NCBI GenBank assembly: GCA_036873755.1
Contig: JAVTVY010020325.1
Coordinates: 1 to 64,000 of the forward strand
Length of the DNA stretch: 64,000 nucleotides
Direction of reading: 5' to 3'
Source of the DNA: Hanleya hanleyi
Lineage: Eukaryota; Mollusca; Polyplacophora; Lepidopleurida; Hanleyidae
The notes under the pieces are model-generated. The model ran no database searches and was not told the DNA's origin. It saw only the letters and a list, made by a program, of their open reading frames with translations. The translations under genes and the position numbers were made by a program. How positions within the stretch are numbered: the stretch's first letter is position 1; each line of letters begins with the position of its first letter. Below, piece after piece: positions 11,952 to 24,100 of this stretch.

Positions 11952-12150
11952 GCCGGCATCATTGAAAACTGTTGACCGCTTCTCTCTTGCAGGAAACAAG
12001 CCTATGTTTATGTATACTATGATTGTCTTTTTGAATTTGGTGCTAATACTGTTATATGGAAAATGGAATAGGTCTTTGGATTATGGACGCGGATATTCTC
12101 TAATGGACGACGGCTGGATTATGAATGACGGACTAGACGCTTGTAATTCA
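11952..12150 (+). mobile_element. Deleted copy of the Penelope-like element tail
   Basis: Matches 4655-4775 (GGCATCATTGAAAACTGTTG onward), then jumps to the match with 5138-5208 (TTGGATTATGGACGCGGATA onward), lacking about 360 bases in between. Confidence 0.7.
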
Positions 12151-12290
12151 TTGTGACTTCAATGCCCTTATATGGCATTGCTACAAAACAATACCCACAC
12201 TGCAAGCACACTTCTGACTCTGAGCCTTGCACTTCAAGGGTAAAATATGGGAACACTTTAAAGTTACTTCAAAGACATTTCTGGACAGTA

Positions 12291-13496
12291 AGGGTATCGA
12301 CGGTGTCGAGGATGAATGGGTATATTCAATTCAATTCAATTCTTTATTGGCACTAACACAATTCACATTGGTTATGGCCGAGAAACCATATCAAACATAC
12401 AATAGTTCAGTGTACTACAAGAAATAGTAATACAAAGTGAAAACATGAGTAACAAGATACCTAACAGCCAGTGCTATTACCTGGAAGGACTTCTCCTGTT
12501 AAAACTCTCAGAAATAAATTTTGCGAAGTGTTTGGTGGTCTTAAATGTGTCACATTGTAGAAGTATATGCAGATAATCGTCTTGTAGATCGATGGAGGCC
12601 AGTAAATCCCTGTGATGTGGATGGGCCCAGATCGATGAAACCGACGTCATCTTGAAATACGGAGGTGGTGACAGGTACAGCTTGTTGAGACATCTCAGGT
12701 CGATTATCATACGCATCTGGTCGAAATCCTTCTTCGGAACCAGGAAAACGTGGCTGTAGAAACCGACTGTATCCTCGGCCTGAGGTAACTCTCTGACCGC
12801 ACCTTTTGTAACGAGAGTGATGACGGATGAAAGAAGTGTCTGAACGTGTCCTGAAGGAAGTGGCAGCAGTGATGGACGAGGACGAGATACGAGCTCGGGA
12901 TGGTCCTGGAAGGCGAAGCGAAATCCCTCTCTTAGTGTCCTTAGAATCCAAACATCGTCTGTAATGAGCTGCCAATTTCCCCAGAAATGCTACAGACGAC
13001 CTCCGATGATAGGATGAGTGAAATGATGGAAGGCGGGCAGACGAAAGGAATGTGTACTGTCACTTGTTGGAGGCACCTCTACCTCTACCTCTGGTGCCTC
13101 TACAACGTCGTCCACGGACAGTTGAAGACTTGGCCAAGGCAAGAAAATTATCAGAAGTAGTCTCCCGTAAGGTCGTCTTCTGAGCTGAACCTCGATTCCT
13201 CTGGTTAGATGCGGACGAGGCAAAAGCTGTGCGACGAGAAGCAGCGGCCAGAAATCTAGACGTTCTCTCCTCCCGAATACCAGGCATGATGGATTGAATT
13301 GCGTTGTAAACAGGAACTTAGAATTCAATGGCTGGTGGATCAAGGTGTTTTGGGCAGAAACCGGAACGTCAGTTTTGGTGTTACTTAAGACTGCCGCATA
13401 TGTGAAAGCGGAAGCCTCGATCACATGACAATTTGACATGTTCAGCGTATAAAAACATCCCCGTATGTAGGCTTGATGATCGGGAGACAGGAGAAC
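12291..13496. repeat. Direct duplication, copy 2
   Basis: Second copy of 8174-9165, carrying the insertion at 12326-12562. A few substitutions and 1-2 base indels separate the copies. Confidence 0.75.
12326..12562 (-). mobile_element. Short retroelement insertion with AATAAAG, (ATTGA)n tail and 6 bp TSD
   Basis: Flanked by GTATAT at 12320-12325 and 12563-12568. The other duplicate, at 8207-8212, has a single uninterrupted GTATAT and serves as the empty site. On the minus strand it ends CCAATAAAGAATTGAATTGA, a polyadenylation signal plus pentanucleotide tail as in LINE or SINE 3' ends. Length 237 bp, noncoding. Confidence 0.8.
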
Positions 13497-14196
13497 GTCA
13501 CCCTTAGGCTGACGGATAGAAGGATCAAACACCAGACGGGCTGAAGCAGACAGGAACCAGTCGGTGTATGATGTAATGCGCTGAATGGCGATGAACATCT
13601 TTTGAAGACGCTCCACTTCCTTAGCCGTAAGGGGGATGGTAGCTTTGATAGTTTTCACAACTTGATCCAAATCCAAATCCGGCATAAGAGGCTTGACTGG
13701 AAGGACGCCCTCATGAATTCTATAAAAAGAGAACCTAGGCTTCTTAAACTTGTCACGGTCCTGTAGTTGACTGTCGAAGGTAGCCAACATGGGCGCCAGC
13801 CGAAGTAGAACTGTCAAAGTCCCGGGGGATGAATGTACAGTCGTAGCCCGAGTAGTTGTTTTGGATGAAGTCGATGTACACCCCATAGCAGAAGACAAGT
13901 GAATGGGCTCAGTAGGTTGAAAAGAATGGTTCTTTTGTCCAACCCCGGTAACAAAAGACTGGTCTGTACTGGTGGTCAATGCCTTCTGCTTTCCCATTGT
14001 CCTCTTCCTTTTCGTTGTCCGAGAGGCAGTGGGAGATGGTTGCGTAACAGTCGACCCGGATAACAGCTGGCCAGACAGGTCTTTGGCAAGTACTGTACCA
14101 CTGGGAGGAATAGCAGGGGACAATGGAGGCGGGCTTTGCAAGAAAAACACAGTGAATGTGAATCCAATTTAGACCAAGATCGCCTGCATGATTCAC
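13000..14196 (-). pseudogene. DIRS gag-like ORF1 (element 1)
   Basis: Open from about 14150: SGTVLAKDLSGQLLSGSTVT, MGKQKALTTSTDQSF, DKFKKPRFSFYRIHEGVLPV, KPLMPDLDLDQVVKTIKATI, PLTAKEVERLQKMFIAIQRI, and HQPLNSKFLF. A missing T near 13305 (compare 8947) shifts the frame, after which the true C terminus GRRCRGTRGRGRGASNK ends at 13060. The N-terminal Cys/His knuckle is degraded (HIHCVF around 14165). This is the putative nucleocapsid of the retroelement. Confidence 0.7.
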
Positions 14197-14337
14197 AGCG
14201 TCAGCGTTCAGAATTCCCGGTATCTTTAGATGTTTTTACAATTTATTCTGCTAGTATCTAGACTCAATTCCCTATCACAAGATAGACAAAATCTAAATCT
14301 AAGCGGAGCTCTCTCAAAATACGTCCATGCAGGGTGG

Positions 14338-14493
14338 CTGCAGAGAAAAAAAAAAGTGGGAAGTGCGTCACGGGCGCATGAGCCGAGTAATCTATAGCTG
14401 AGGCTCCCGAGGGTGAGAACTTTTAGTCTGCAATAGGATCTCCATAAGAAGATAATGGCATAACAATAGCAGGTGTAAATTTGAGCAATAAAT
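14338..14493. repeat. Right inverted terminal repeat of DIRS-like element 1
   Basis: Complementary to 5543-5727. The terminal block AACAATAGCAGGTGTAAATT ends in GAGCAATAAA. Confidence 0.8.
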
Positions 14494-14840
14494 TTCAATC
14501 CTGTCCATCGAATATTAACCGAGATATTGTGCGGACAAGAAATTCGGATGAACAGACTGAAAGACAGACGGACAAAGCGATCGCTATATGCCCCCCCTCT
14601 AATTAGAGGGGGGGGCCATACAAATCTGTAAAGGGGTATAGCTCTGGAAACTATGGGCCGAGCGGAGCCATTTTCAATAGGCATCCGACTTATACCTAGA
14701 TAAATAAGTTCTCAAAATTTGGTCACTGTATCTCGCACGGTTTTGCCTGAAATGTGGTAATGGAGGGACGGACGGACGTACATGGCGATGACAATACCCA
14801 GAGGCCAAAATGTCTGAGGGGTAAAAACCCATTATCCCAT
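14494..14840. repeat. Dispersed repeat with GACAGACGGACAAAG tail and poly-C/poly-G hairpin
   Basis: Contains AATATTAACCGAGATAT, a foldback CCCCCCCTCTAATTAGAGGG (14591-14611 area) and GGGACGGACGGACGTACATG. Relatives occur at 34910-35270, 39240-39720 and 57450-58835. Confidence 0.5.
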
Positions 14841-17572
14841 TAACACTGTTGCAATGGAGGCCTTGTTCTATTTCACTTCCATCTGAATACGAAATTTGAA
14901 GACTTAGTTTGAAGAGTGCTGCTCGACCACTGTGGATTATTGCCGTCATGAAACCAAAACTATCCATTATCTGTGCACGGGGGTTGATATGGAAATCCCT
15001 TTGTGGTTCATGGCTGAATTTTGAATTTCAGATCCGACAGCTTTTCTTTCAGGTGGATGGTTATAGACTGTATATAGTGAAAAAAACAAGAATGGATCTC
15101 AAAAGAATCACACAAAGACATTTTGTGATTCAATATTTTAACCTAGTTTCATGTCATCATCTTATTAATTCCTGATGATAACAGTATGTTTAAATATGAA
15201 TCGCAAAATGTCTCGGTGTATTTTATTCAGAAATATATTCTGGTTATAATCCATCAAGCTATTCAGCGGAACCTCTGATATAGTGTTGTGATAAAAAGTC
15301 TCAGAATCGTTTTTGTAATTGAGTTTATTATATAATAAACTTCACGTGATTGCAGAATACATACATATACAAAAATTCTATGTACAATTGTAAGATCAAA
15401 CAAATTGCATTCATATGTGAGAAAAATACTGCCATACAAAGCGTTATGAAGGAAACAATTCACCTGGATATGTGAACAACATGCATGAAAAATAAATTGG
15501 CATGCCCAATATATATGCAGTTTATAAAATGTGAAACCATACATAAAATATTAAATCCAGTTTTGTAAAATGTACAAATATAACAAATAGTAGTATACAG
15601 CAATAACTTGTATGCTTATTAAACATGGTGGTTTCTTCGTAGCATTATCCCATTTACAATATTGATGAATGTTTCAAACCTGTAGATGATCTCTGATTTC
15701 ATGTCATAACCTACATGTATGATATCACAATTTTGATTCTAGCCATTGATATCATGGACTTATTGCAAGGCTAAACAATTCTTGTATTTGTAAAAAAAAT
15801 CAACATTCCTGTTTGTCATTAACAGGTGAAAACAAAACAGCATATTTATCGAAGTGAAGGGGAAAGTGAAAATTGTAAGAATGCACTTTTTGATACAAAT
15901 GCAAAAGACATCAAATAATATCAGGGTGCATATATTATATAAGCTTATACTGCCAAGGAAATCTGATACCGATTTCTGAGGACCACTGCATAAACAGTTT
16001 TTCCAATGTATTAGAAATGCTCTTTGTCAGTGCAGACTAACTAACATTTGCTGATAACAAAACAGAAGTGGTCGAAACACAAATTGCCAAGTTGTTAGAT
16101 AATTCGGTGCAGATTTGGGGACAGGGTTCCCAGATTATGTCTTTGCTACATGTGCAACAACAAAAAACTTTCAATTGTCTTGTCAGAAATAAAGAATCAT
16201 GAATGACAGCAACTGAAAGAAATCCTATCCCAACAACTGCATTTAGCACTTTATGCATTGAAGAAAGGACAGGCGAAGATTCATACTTTTCTGCATCAAT
16301 TGTTTGTCAAACTTTGAGAATTGGTAAGGTTGTTCCATATCTCAGAAAAAGGAACTGAAGAATAATGCTCCAGGATAACGACTGATGAAATATTATATAA
16401 CCTGTTTCAGGTTGCCTACAGAACAGTTTGGGTGATCACCTGTTTAACTGTTCTTTGTAACAGCGCTGCGCTGGCCTGAAAATTTCACTCATCTCAAAGT
16501 ACCATATTATTTAAAGGTCAGTAAAAACGACCAATGATGCATTTTATTAGATTATCCAGGTGGTTTCCAATGGAATCCCAATTCCCAAGTTATGTTGCAA
16601 TATGCTTTCACAATCGGAGACATCACTAATTATTTTCATCCTTAATATTGTGAAGACTACTAGTGAGTGGATTACACATACCAATCAAAATATGTCAGGA
16701 ATCTATTTCTGGCCGGCGACAACTGGCCGGTAAACCAATTATCTGGCAACAGTAACAAGGGATGAAGGCCTGTCTAGTCGACCCTTCTCCTTTCCTGAAG
16801 CTTCGGTTGCCATTACAATTAGTTGCATAAGAGTTACTCCTACATATATAAGATATACTGACAAACAATATCACATGAAAAGATTACTGCTCTCTCAGTT
16901 AAAAAAAAAGATATTTGGAATTATTACAGTGTAACAAAGGAATTATATTAAAAAGTATAAAATCATGTGATCAGTTACCTCTAAATTCCAAATCATGTTA
17001 CCAGTTTAGTACAAGTCAACCAAGATGACAAAGTCGAGAACAAATGCACTTCAAGACCAGTCCAAAAAGCTGTAGATAAAATATACACATGTAATTCAGC
17101 AGATTTCTTTCCTTTACAATCAACACCTTTGCTGAAAAGTACGAAAAATACTTTTTGCAAAATAAACGTCATTCTCCAAATGCTCAAGAACCATCAACTC
17201 TGTTCAACACAGTTTTGAACAGAGAAATTATCCACATGAACAACCATTTTTTGCACTGTATTTCACCTAGCAGAATAAGAAAATCGAGTGAATTTTCCCA
17301 TATTTCTTGCAATAAATCTCTTCCAACTGTTAAGTACTTTATTGTTCTGTCAAAATATCAGTGATCACAAAACCTTCAGTATATCCAATCCATTGGCAAA
17401 CCAAGGTTCTGTTTTGAAATGGACAGCAATCACAAGATCTCTATAAACCATTCTCCCCACCACAATACTGGAGACAATGGTGCCAAGCTCAAGTCAAATT
17501 TCTCAACATTTTAATGGCTAGCAGCCAGTCACACTTGCACCCAAACCCTGCTATCACAATTTTCTCACAGAC
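14841..17572. other. 3' flank or 3' UTR of the IP3R-like gene; nothing else recognised
   Basis: AT-rich. Minus-strand frames here are short and unsupported. The part next to 17572 is 3' UTR of the channel gene. Its extent is unknown. Confidence 0.4.
17338..17343 (-). terminator. Possible polyadenylation signal of the IP3R-like gene
   Basis: AATAAA on the minus strand, about 230 bases past the stop codon. It is the first such hexamer noticed downstream. Others occur further down in this AT-rich sequence, so the true end of the mRNA is unknown. Confidence 0.25.
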
Positions 17573-18136
17573 TTAAGCTCGACTTTCTCGATCATCTCTG
17601 GCCGGAGGACTAGGTGGAGGGCTGTCATCAAAATCATCGTCATCATCGTCGTCGTCATCATATCCATCTCCAAGCTCTAACATTTCTGGCGGTGGTGGTG
17701 GTGGTGGAGGCAGACTGGGTGGTGGAGGTGATTCCTCATGAAGCAGGTCATATGATCCATCCATTGTGGCACTGTCTGTGTCCGACGTGTCGCCAATCAA
17801 TTCTACTTCATCTTCGTCATAGTGACGGCGTTGCCTGGGTAACCGACTGTCTCGTCTGGCTCGGTCTGCGAAACGCTGTAATGCTACATTGGGTGGTTCC
17901 TGGCTAGACCGATCACTCTCTCGACTATCGTGTCTGGGTAAATCACGATCTCGCGAGAGTTCACGGTCACGGGAGAGAGCACGTTCCTCACTATATGATC
18001 TGGACGGGCGGACAGGATATTCAGGCTCTGAGTCGTGGTGTGGGTCTGGGGTTATCATACCAAACATATAGCGACGGTGTTTCTCCTGCCATCTCTTCTG
18101 ACGGAGCTTCTCTACTTTACGTTTTCTCTCTGCCTC
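17573..18136 (-). CDS. IP3R-like gene, last exon with RS/Asp/Pro-rich tail
   Basis: 564 bp including stop TAA. The first 23 codons are a basic helix (EAERKRKVEKLRQKRWQEKH). About 164 residues of low complexity follow: RDRELSRDRDLPRH-type RS/RD repeats, an acidic DEDEVELIGDTSD stretch, a proline run and a D-run, ending DDRESRA. Vertebrate IP3Rs end shortly after the coiled coil, so this tail is unusual. Open throughout and in phase with exon 28. Confidence 0.85.
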   Translation of the reverse strand, partial: EAERKRKVEKLRQKRWQEKHRRYMFGMITPDPHHDSEPEYPVRPSRSYSEERALSRDRELSRDRDLPRHDSRESDRSSQEPPNVALQRFADRARRDSRLPRQRRHYDEDEVELIGDTSDTDSATMDGSYDLLHEESPPPPSLPPPPPPPPEMLELGDGYDDDDDDDDDFDDSPPPSPPARDDRESRA

Positions 18137-21100
18137 CTAAATACAATGAAATACAGAAATATAATCAGGGACACTATTTACAAGTATCTTTATTCGTGTA
18201 ACAGGTAATTAAACCATTATGCAAGTATCTACATACAGGGTTTCGATAAGGTCATTTTTGGTCCATCAACAGACCCTTTTCTCCCACTGAATTGAAGAAA
18301 AAAAATATCCCTAAATTTTTCCATTTGTTAAGAAGTTGATGGCCGCTAAAAGATGGATAAAAAACCGCTACAGGGATTATCTAAATCGAGGTCAAATCTG
18401 TAAGTTCATACTGTCTCTCACATGCGAAGCTGGCATAACCTTGCTCAGTCTTTTCCTTTTAACAATTATACATTGAGAACCATGGGGAAGCTGACCGGCT
18501 GAATGTCCTTACAGGTCCCAAAAGCACATGAAAAATGTCCTGGATGTTTGCTTTCCTAATCAGGTACATTACGGTTCCACAAGAAAAACAACAATGTTAC
18601 AATGCTCCTCACAGTGTACATGATGAAACTGGAAGTAGGAGGTCTAAGAGATCAACTAAACAATTGTCATCACTCAGGTATATTATCAAATCATCAGAGA
18701 CTATAATTTCGTTTGCCCCATTATTTTTTCAGCTCCCCGCGTGAATTCATGTCCATGTGGTAGTTGCTAGCCGAGTTGACACATTGACCTGTCATAGATT
18801 TCTGCCTATGAGTGGATCCAATGATACACAATATTCTATTTCAAATTATCAATTGAAGGTTTACAGGACTAGCACCACATTTTTTCACAGAGTTGAACCG
18901 ATGCTATGACTGTTGAACTTCATTATAAACTTCCTCTCCAGATCAATGCTCTCTCATGCCATCAATTTAAATGGCAATTTAATAAAATCTTCCCTCACAC
19001 TCTCCCAACGCTTTGCTCCCATGTATTAGGTGGATCTAAAAAATTTCTGGTGGAAAAATGGCTACATATGTAGATGAACAATAGTTTTGTATTGTTTGCA
19101 AGAATTCCTGAATATTTCTGCATCAACATTTTTTATGTAAGTAATTACTGATCGACCTCGAGCCACAAAAGCATTGCAAAAAATAATACAGTACTGTACT
19201 GAATCAAATCACTAATTCGCATTAAAGAAGAGCATTGGTGTTGTCTCCTGATTAAAAAATATTCCAAGGACTGATATTAATTCAGCAACCATTGATTGAA
19301 TTCAGAGCTGCTGTTAACTTACATCTTCCCTCTGTTTATGTGCGATGTTAGTGACTTGATGAAGGAGGTCGTCAATCTTGGACTCTGTGGAATCTTTGTC
19401 CACATCAGTCAGACACAGAGCACGATTCAACGGGAAGAAGTCGTAGTTTTCTTTCTTCAGCTGGAATATAGAATAAACAGATCATCACCAACCTGTAGTT
19501 TTATGTCCTATTAGTATTAACTTCCCACTGAGGTGTAATACAATGTTGATTCACTCTTCACTGTAATAAAATGTTGATTCCCTCTTCACTGTAATACAAT
19601 GTTGATTCACTCTTCTCTGTAATAAAATGTTGATTCACTCTTCACTGTAATACAATGATACATTCTCCACTGTAATACAATGATTCACTCTTCACTGTAA
19701 TACAATGTTGATTCACTCTTCACTGTAATACAATACCTTCTCCACTGTAATACAATGATTCACTCTTCACTGTAATACAATGTTGATTCACTCTTCACTG
19801 TAATACAATACCTTCTCCACTGTAATACAATGATTCACTCTTCACTGTAATAAAATGTTGATTCATTCTTCACTGTAATACAATACCTTCTCCATTGTAA
19901 TACAATGATTCACTCTTCACTGTAATACAATGATTCACTCTTCACTGTAATACAATGTTGATTCACTCTTCACTGTAATACAATGTTGATTCACTCTTCA
20001 CTGTAATACAATGTTGATTCACTCTTCACTGTGATACAATGATACATTCTCCACTGTAATACAAAGATTCACTCTTCACTGTAATACAATGATTCACTCT
20101 TCACTGTAATACAATGTTGATCCACTCTTCAGTGTAATACAATGTTGATTCACTCTTCACTGTAGTACAAGGATTCACTTTTCACTGTAATACAGTGTTG
20201 ATCCACTCTTCACTATAATGCAATGTTGATTCACTTTTCACTGTAATACAATGTTGATTCACTCTTCAGTGTAATACAATGTTGATCCACTCTTCAGTGT
20301 AATACAATGTTGATTCACTCTTCACTGTAATACAATGATTCACTTTTCACTGTATATACAGTTTTGATTCACTCTTCACTATAATGCAATGTTGATTCAC
20401 TTTTCACTGTAATACAATGTTGATTCACTCTTCACTGTAATACAATGTTGATTCACTCTTCAGTGTAATACAATGTTGATTCACTCTTCACTGTAATACA
20501 ATGTTGATTCACTCTTCACTGTAATACAATGTTGATTCACTCTTCACTGTAATACAAAGATTCACTCTTCACTGTAATACAATGATTCACTCTTCACTAA
20601 TACAATGTTGATTCACTCTTCACTGTAATACAATGTTGATTCACTATTCACTGTAATACAATGTTGATTCACTCCTCACTGTAATACAATGTTGATTCAC
20701 TCCTCACTGTAATACAATGTTGATTCACTCTTCACTGTAATACAATGATTCACTTTTCACTGTAATACAATGTTGATTCATTCTTCACTGTAATACAATG
20801 ATTCACTTTTCACTGTAATATGTTGATTCACTCTTCACTGTAATACACTGTTGATTCACTCTTCACTGTAATACAATGATTCACTTTTCACTGTAATACA
20901 ATGATTCACTTTTCACTGTAATACAATGTTGATTCACTTTTCACTGTAATACAATGTTGATTCACTCTTCAGTGTAATACAATGTTGATTCACACTTCAC
21001 TGTAATACAATGTTGATTCACTCTTCACTGTACTACAATGATTCACTTTTCACTGTAATACAGTGTTGATTCACTCTCCACTACAATGCAATGTTGATTC

Positions 21101-24100
21101 ACTTTTCACTGTAATACAATGTTGATTCACTCTTCAGTGTAATACAATGTTGATTCACTCTTCACTGTAATACAATGATTCATTCTTCACTGTAATACAA
21201 TTTTGATTCACTCTTCACTGTAATACAATGATTCACTCTTCACTGTAATACAATTTTGATTCACTCTTCACTGTAATACAATGATTCACTCTTCACTGTA
21301 ATACAATGTTGATTCACTCTGTCCATATCCATTCTATTTTCAGATTTGTTCATTCAAATGTTTGAAAAATGAATTGAATAATTTCATTGACTTGTCGAGT
21401 AGACAGCCAGCCAATCGTAGAGTTTATGAAGACGTCCATTCAATAGCAGTTCTGTGAATAGAGGAAGACGTACCAGTTTACCGACGTAGAGCTCCAAGGC
21501 TGTATAGTCACTCTCTGAGATATCATCAAGGTGAATCATAAAGAAAACATAGCTCCACATGTTGTGCTCATTACGGACGTGGTGGTCAAATCCCTACAAT
21601 AACAACAGCAACAGATGTTATCTCACAAGAAATATCAGTACACATCTTAGTTGTTCTGCTGAACGCAACGCTAAACCTTAATTCGCTCTCTCTCTCTCTT
21701 AGTTTTTCTGTAACCCCACTCAAACAATTATTGAGGAAGCAAACATTATTACTTTAATAATATCTGATAATATTCCATCACACTCCATTCCATATAACAT
21801 TCAATCACCCTAATAATTCGAGTTTGTCAGAAATGTGACCCACCTTGCCATGATGCTCAAAGTCATAGCTGTTCCTGCTGCATACAAAACATGTGTCCTT
21901 CATATCAGACTCGGCTCTCCACTACAAAAATATAATGGTCAACACATTACATGGTGAGTAACCCTATAGTAGTGTACAACTTACTCAAAACAATATCATA
22001 ATACCCAGTACAGCACTCTCCATGACCACATCTTTATATTCATCAGCCATGTTCATTCCAGTTCTGATACTGGACAACACATAGAAGAGGAGAGCTATAC
22101 TTCTGATATTGGACAACAAATAGAAGAGACAGATACTATACTTCTGATATTGGACAACAAACAGAAAAGGGAGATACATTTGTACTTTACTTCCGACATT
22201 GGACAAAACATACAAGAGGGGATACTATACTTCTGATATTGGACAACACATAAAAGAGGGGATAATCTACGTCTGATACTGGACAGCAAATAGAAGAGGA
22301 AGATACTATACTACTGATATTGGACAACAAATGAAAGAGATGGATACTATACTTCTGATATTGGACAACAAATAAAAGAGATGGATACTACTGATATTGG
22401 ACAACACATAGAAGAGCGGATACTATACTTCTGATATTGGCCACCAAATAGAAGAGGGAGATACTATACTTCTGATATTGGACAACACATAGAAGAGCGG
22501 ATACTATACTTCTGATATTGAACAACAAATAGAAGAGGGGATAATATATAATTCTGATATTGGACAACAAATAGAAGAGGGGATACTATACTTCTGATAT
22601 TGGACAACAAATAGAAGACGAGATACTGTACTTCTGATATTGGACAACATATAGAAGAGGGGATAATATATTTCTGATATTGGACAACAAATAGAAGAGG
22701 GAATACTATACTTCTGATATTGGACAACAAATAGAAGAGGGAATACTATACTTCTGATACTGGACAACAAATAGAAGAGGGGATGCTATACTTCAGTTAT
22801 TGGACATAAATTGTAGAGGGAATACTGTACTTCTGATATTGGACAACAAATAGAAGAGGGAATACTATACTTCTGATACTGGACAACAAATAGAAGAGGG
22901 GATGCTATACTTCAGTTATTGGACATAAATTGTAGAGGGAATACTGTACTTCTGATATTGGACAACAAATAGAAGAGGGAATACTATACTTCTGATACTG
23001 GACAACAAATAGAAGAGGGGATGCTATACTTCAGTTATTGGACATAAATTGTAGGGGGAATACTGTACTTCTGATATTGGACAACAAATAGAAGAGGGAA
23101 TACTATACTTCTGATACTGGACATCAAATAGAAGAGGGGATGCTATACTTCAGATATTGGACAACAAATAGTTGATGGATACTATACTTCAGATATTGGA
23201 CATAAACTGTAGAGGGAATACTGCCTTTCTGATATTGTGTGAATATATATATGATTTAACATCGCTTTCAACTATATCTCAGTCATATCACGACATTGGG
23301 TCCAATTTCTTTTCACGCCCGGGAACCACACGAATGGGGTCCTATTCCTTTTCACACCCGGGAACCCCACAGGTGCCTCAGTTAGTCGCCTCTTACGACA
23401 AGCTCTCTGAGGAGCTGAGGCCTATTCTTACCATGACCTGCAGTGTGCACAACGACATCCCAGGTCAATCCCCGGAAGCCCCGTGGACAACAGATAGAAG
23501 AGGGGATACTATACTTCTGATATTGGACAACAAACAGTAGAGGGAATATTATATTCTTCTGATATTGGACAACAAATAGAAGGAGATACTATACTTCTGA
23601 TATTGGACAACAAATAGAGGATGGAGATACTATACTTCTGATATTGGACAAAAAATAGAAGAGGGAGATACTATACTTCTTGGTTAATAATATATTTATG
23701 AGTAAATGTACACTCTGGACTACATACCTTCAAATCTCGGAGTTCGGAGAATGTGTCGACAATGATACCAAAGATGATGTTAAGGCCGATTGTGGTGATG
23801 AAGATGAAGAAAGAGACATGGTAGAGGACCACTGGCCAGAAATTCTCAAATGATCCGAGTTTTTCGTGAATCTTCATTTCCTGTCAAAACACAGAGGAAA
23901 TGGTTTTTTTTAGACCATATGAAGGCAAAACGTAAATACAAATCAAAGTACGTTGACAAGATAAACACATATACTGGTTAGACTCATAAGTGGGTTCGTT
24001 GATTATAGAAATAGACAAACTTACGAGCTGTACTCCAAGAACATATTTTATGCACAAGCTTTCTACTCTCAAGCCAGAGCCTTTATCAAATGATCTGTTG

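Larger units (their letters stand above)
5543..14493 (-). mobile_element. DIRS-like tyrosine-recombinase retroelement, rearranged copy
   Basis: Bounded by inverted terminal repeats (5543-5727 and 14338-14493) with an internal complementary region at 5789-5882. On the minus strand, from right to left: gag-like ORF, RT, RNase H and tyrosine recombinase, the usual DIRS order. The middle holds a 3.1 kb foreign block (about 9166-12290) flanked by a direct duplication of about 1 kb. Without the block and one duplicate copy the element would be about 4.6 kb, a normal size for DIRS. Frameshifts in every gene mean it is dead. No methyltransferase domain was seen. Confidence 0.8.

Noticed and set aside
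19532..21325. CRISPR-like array of regular repeats
   Set aside because: No unique spacers. Units are contiguous tandem repeats in an intron of an animal gene.
22388..22770. Minus-strand frames reading LLFVVQYQKYSIPSSICCPI
   Set aside because: Translation of the minisatellite at 22060-23690. Hydrophobic repeats here are not a membrane protein.
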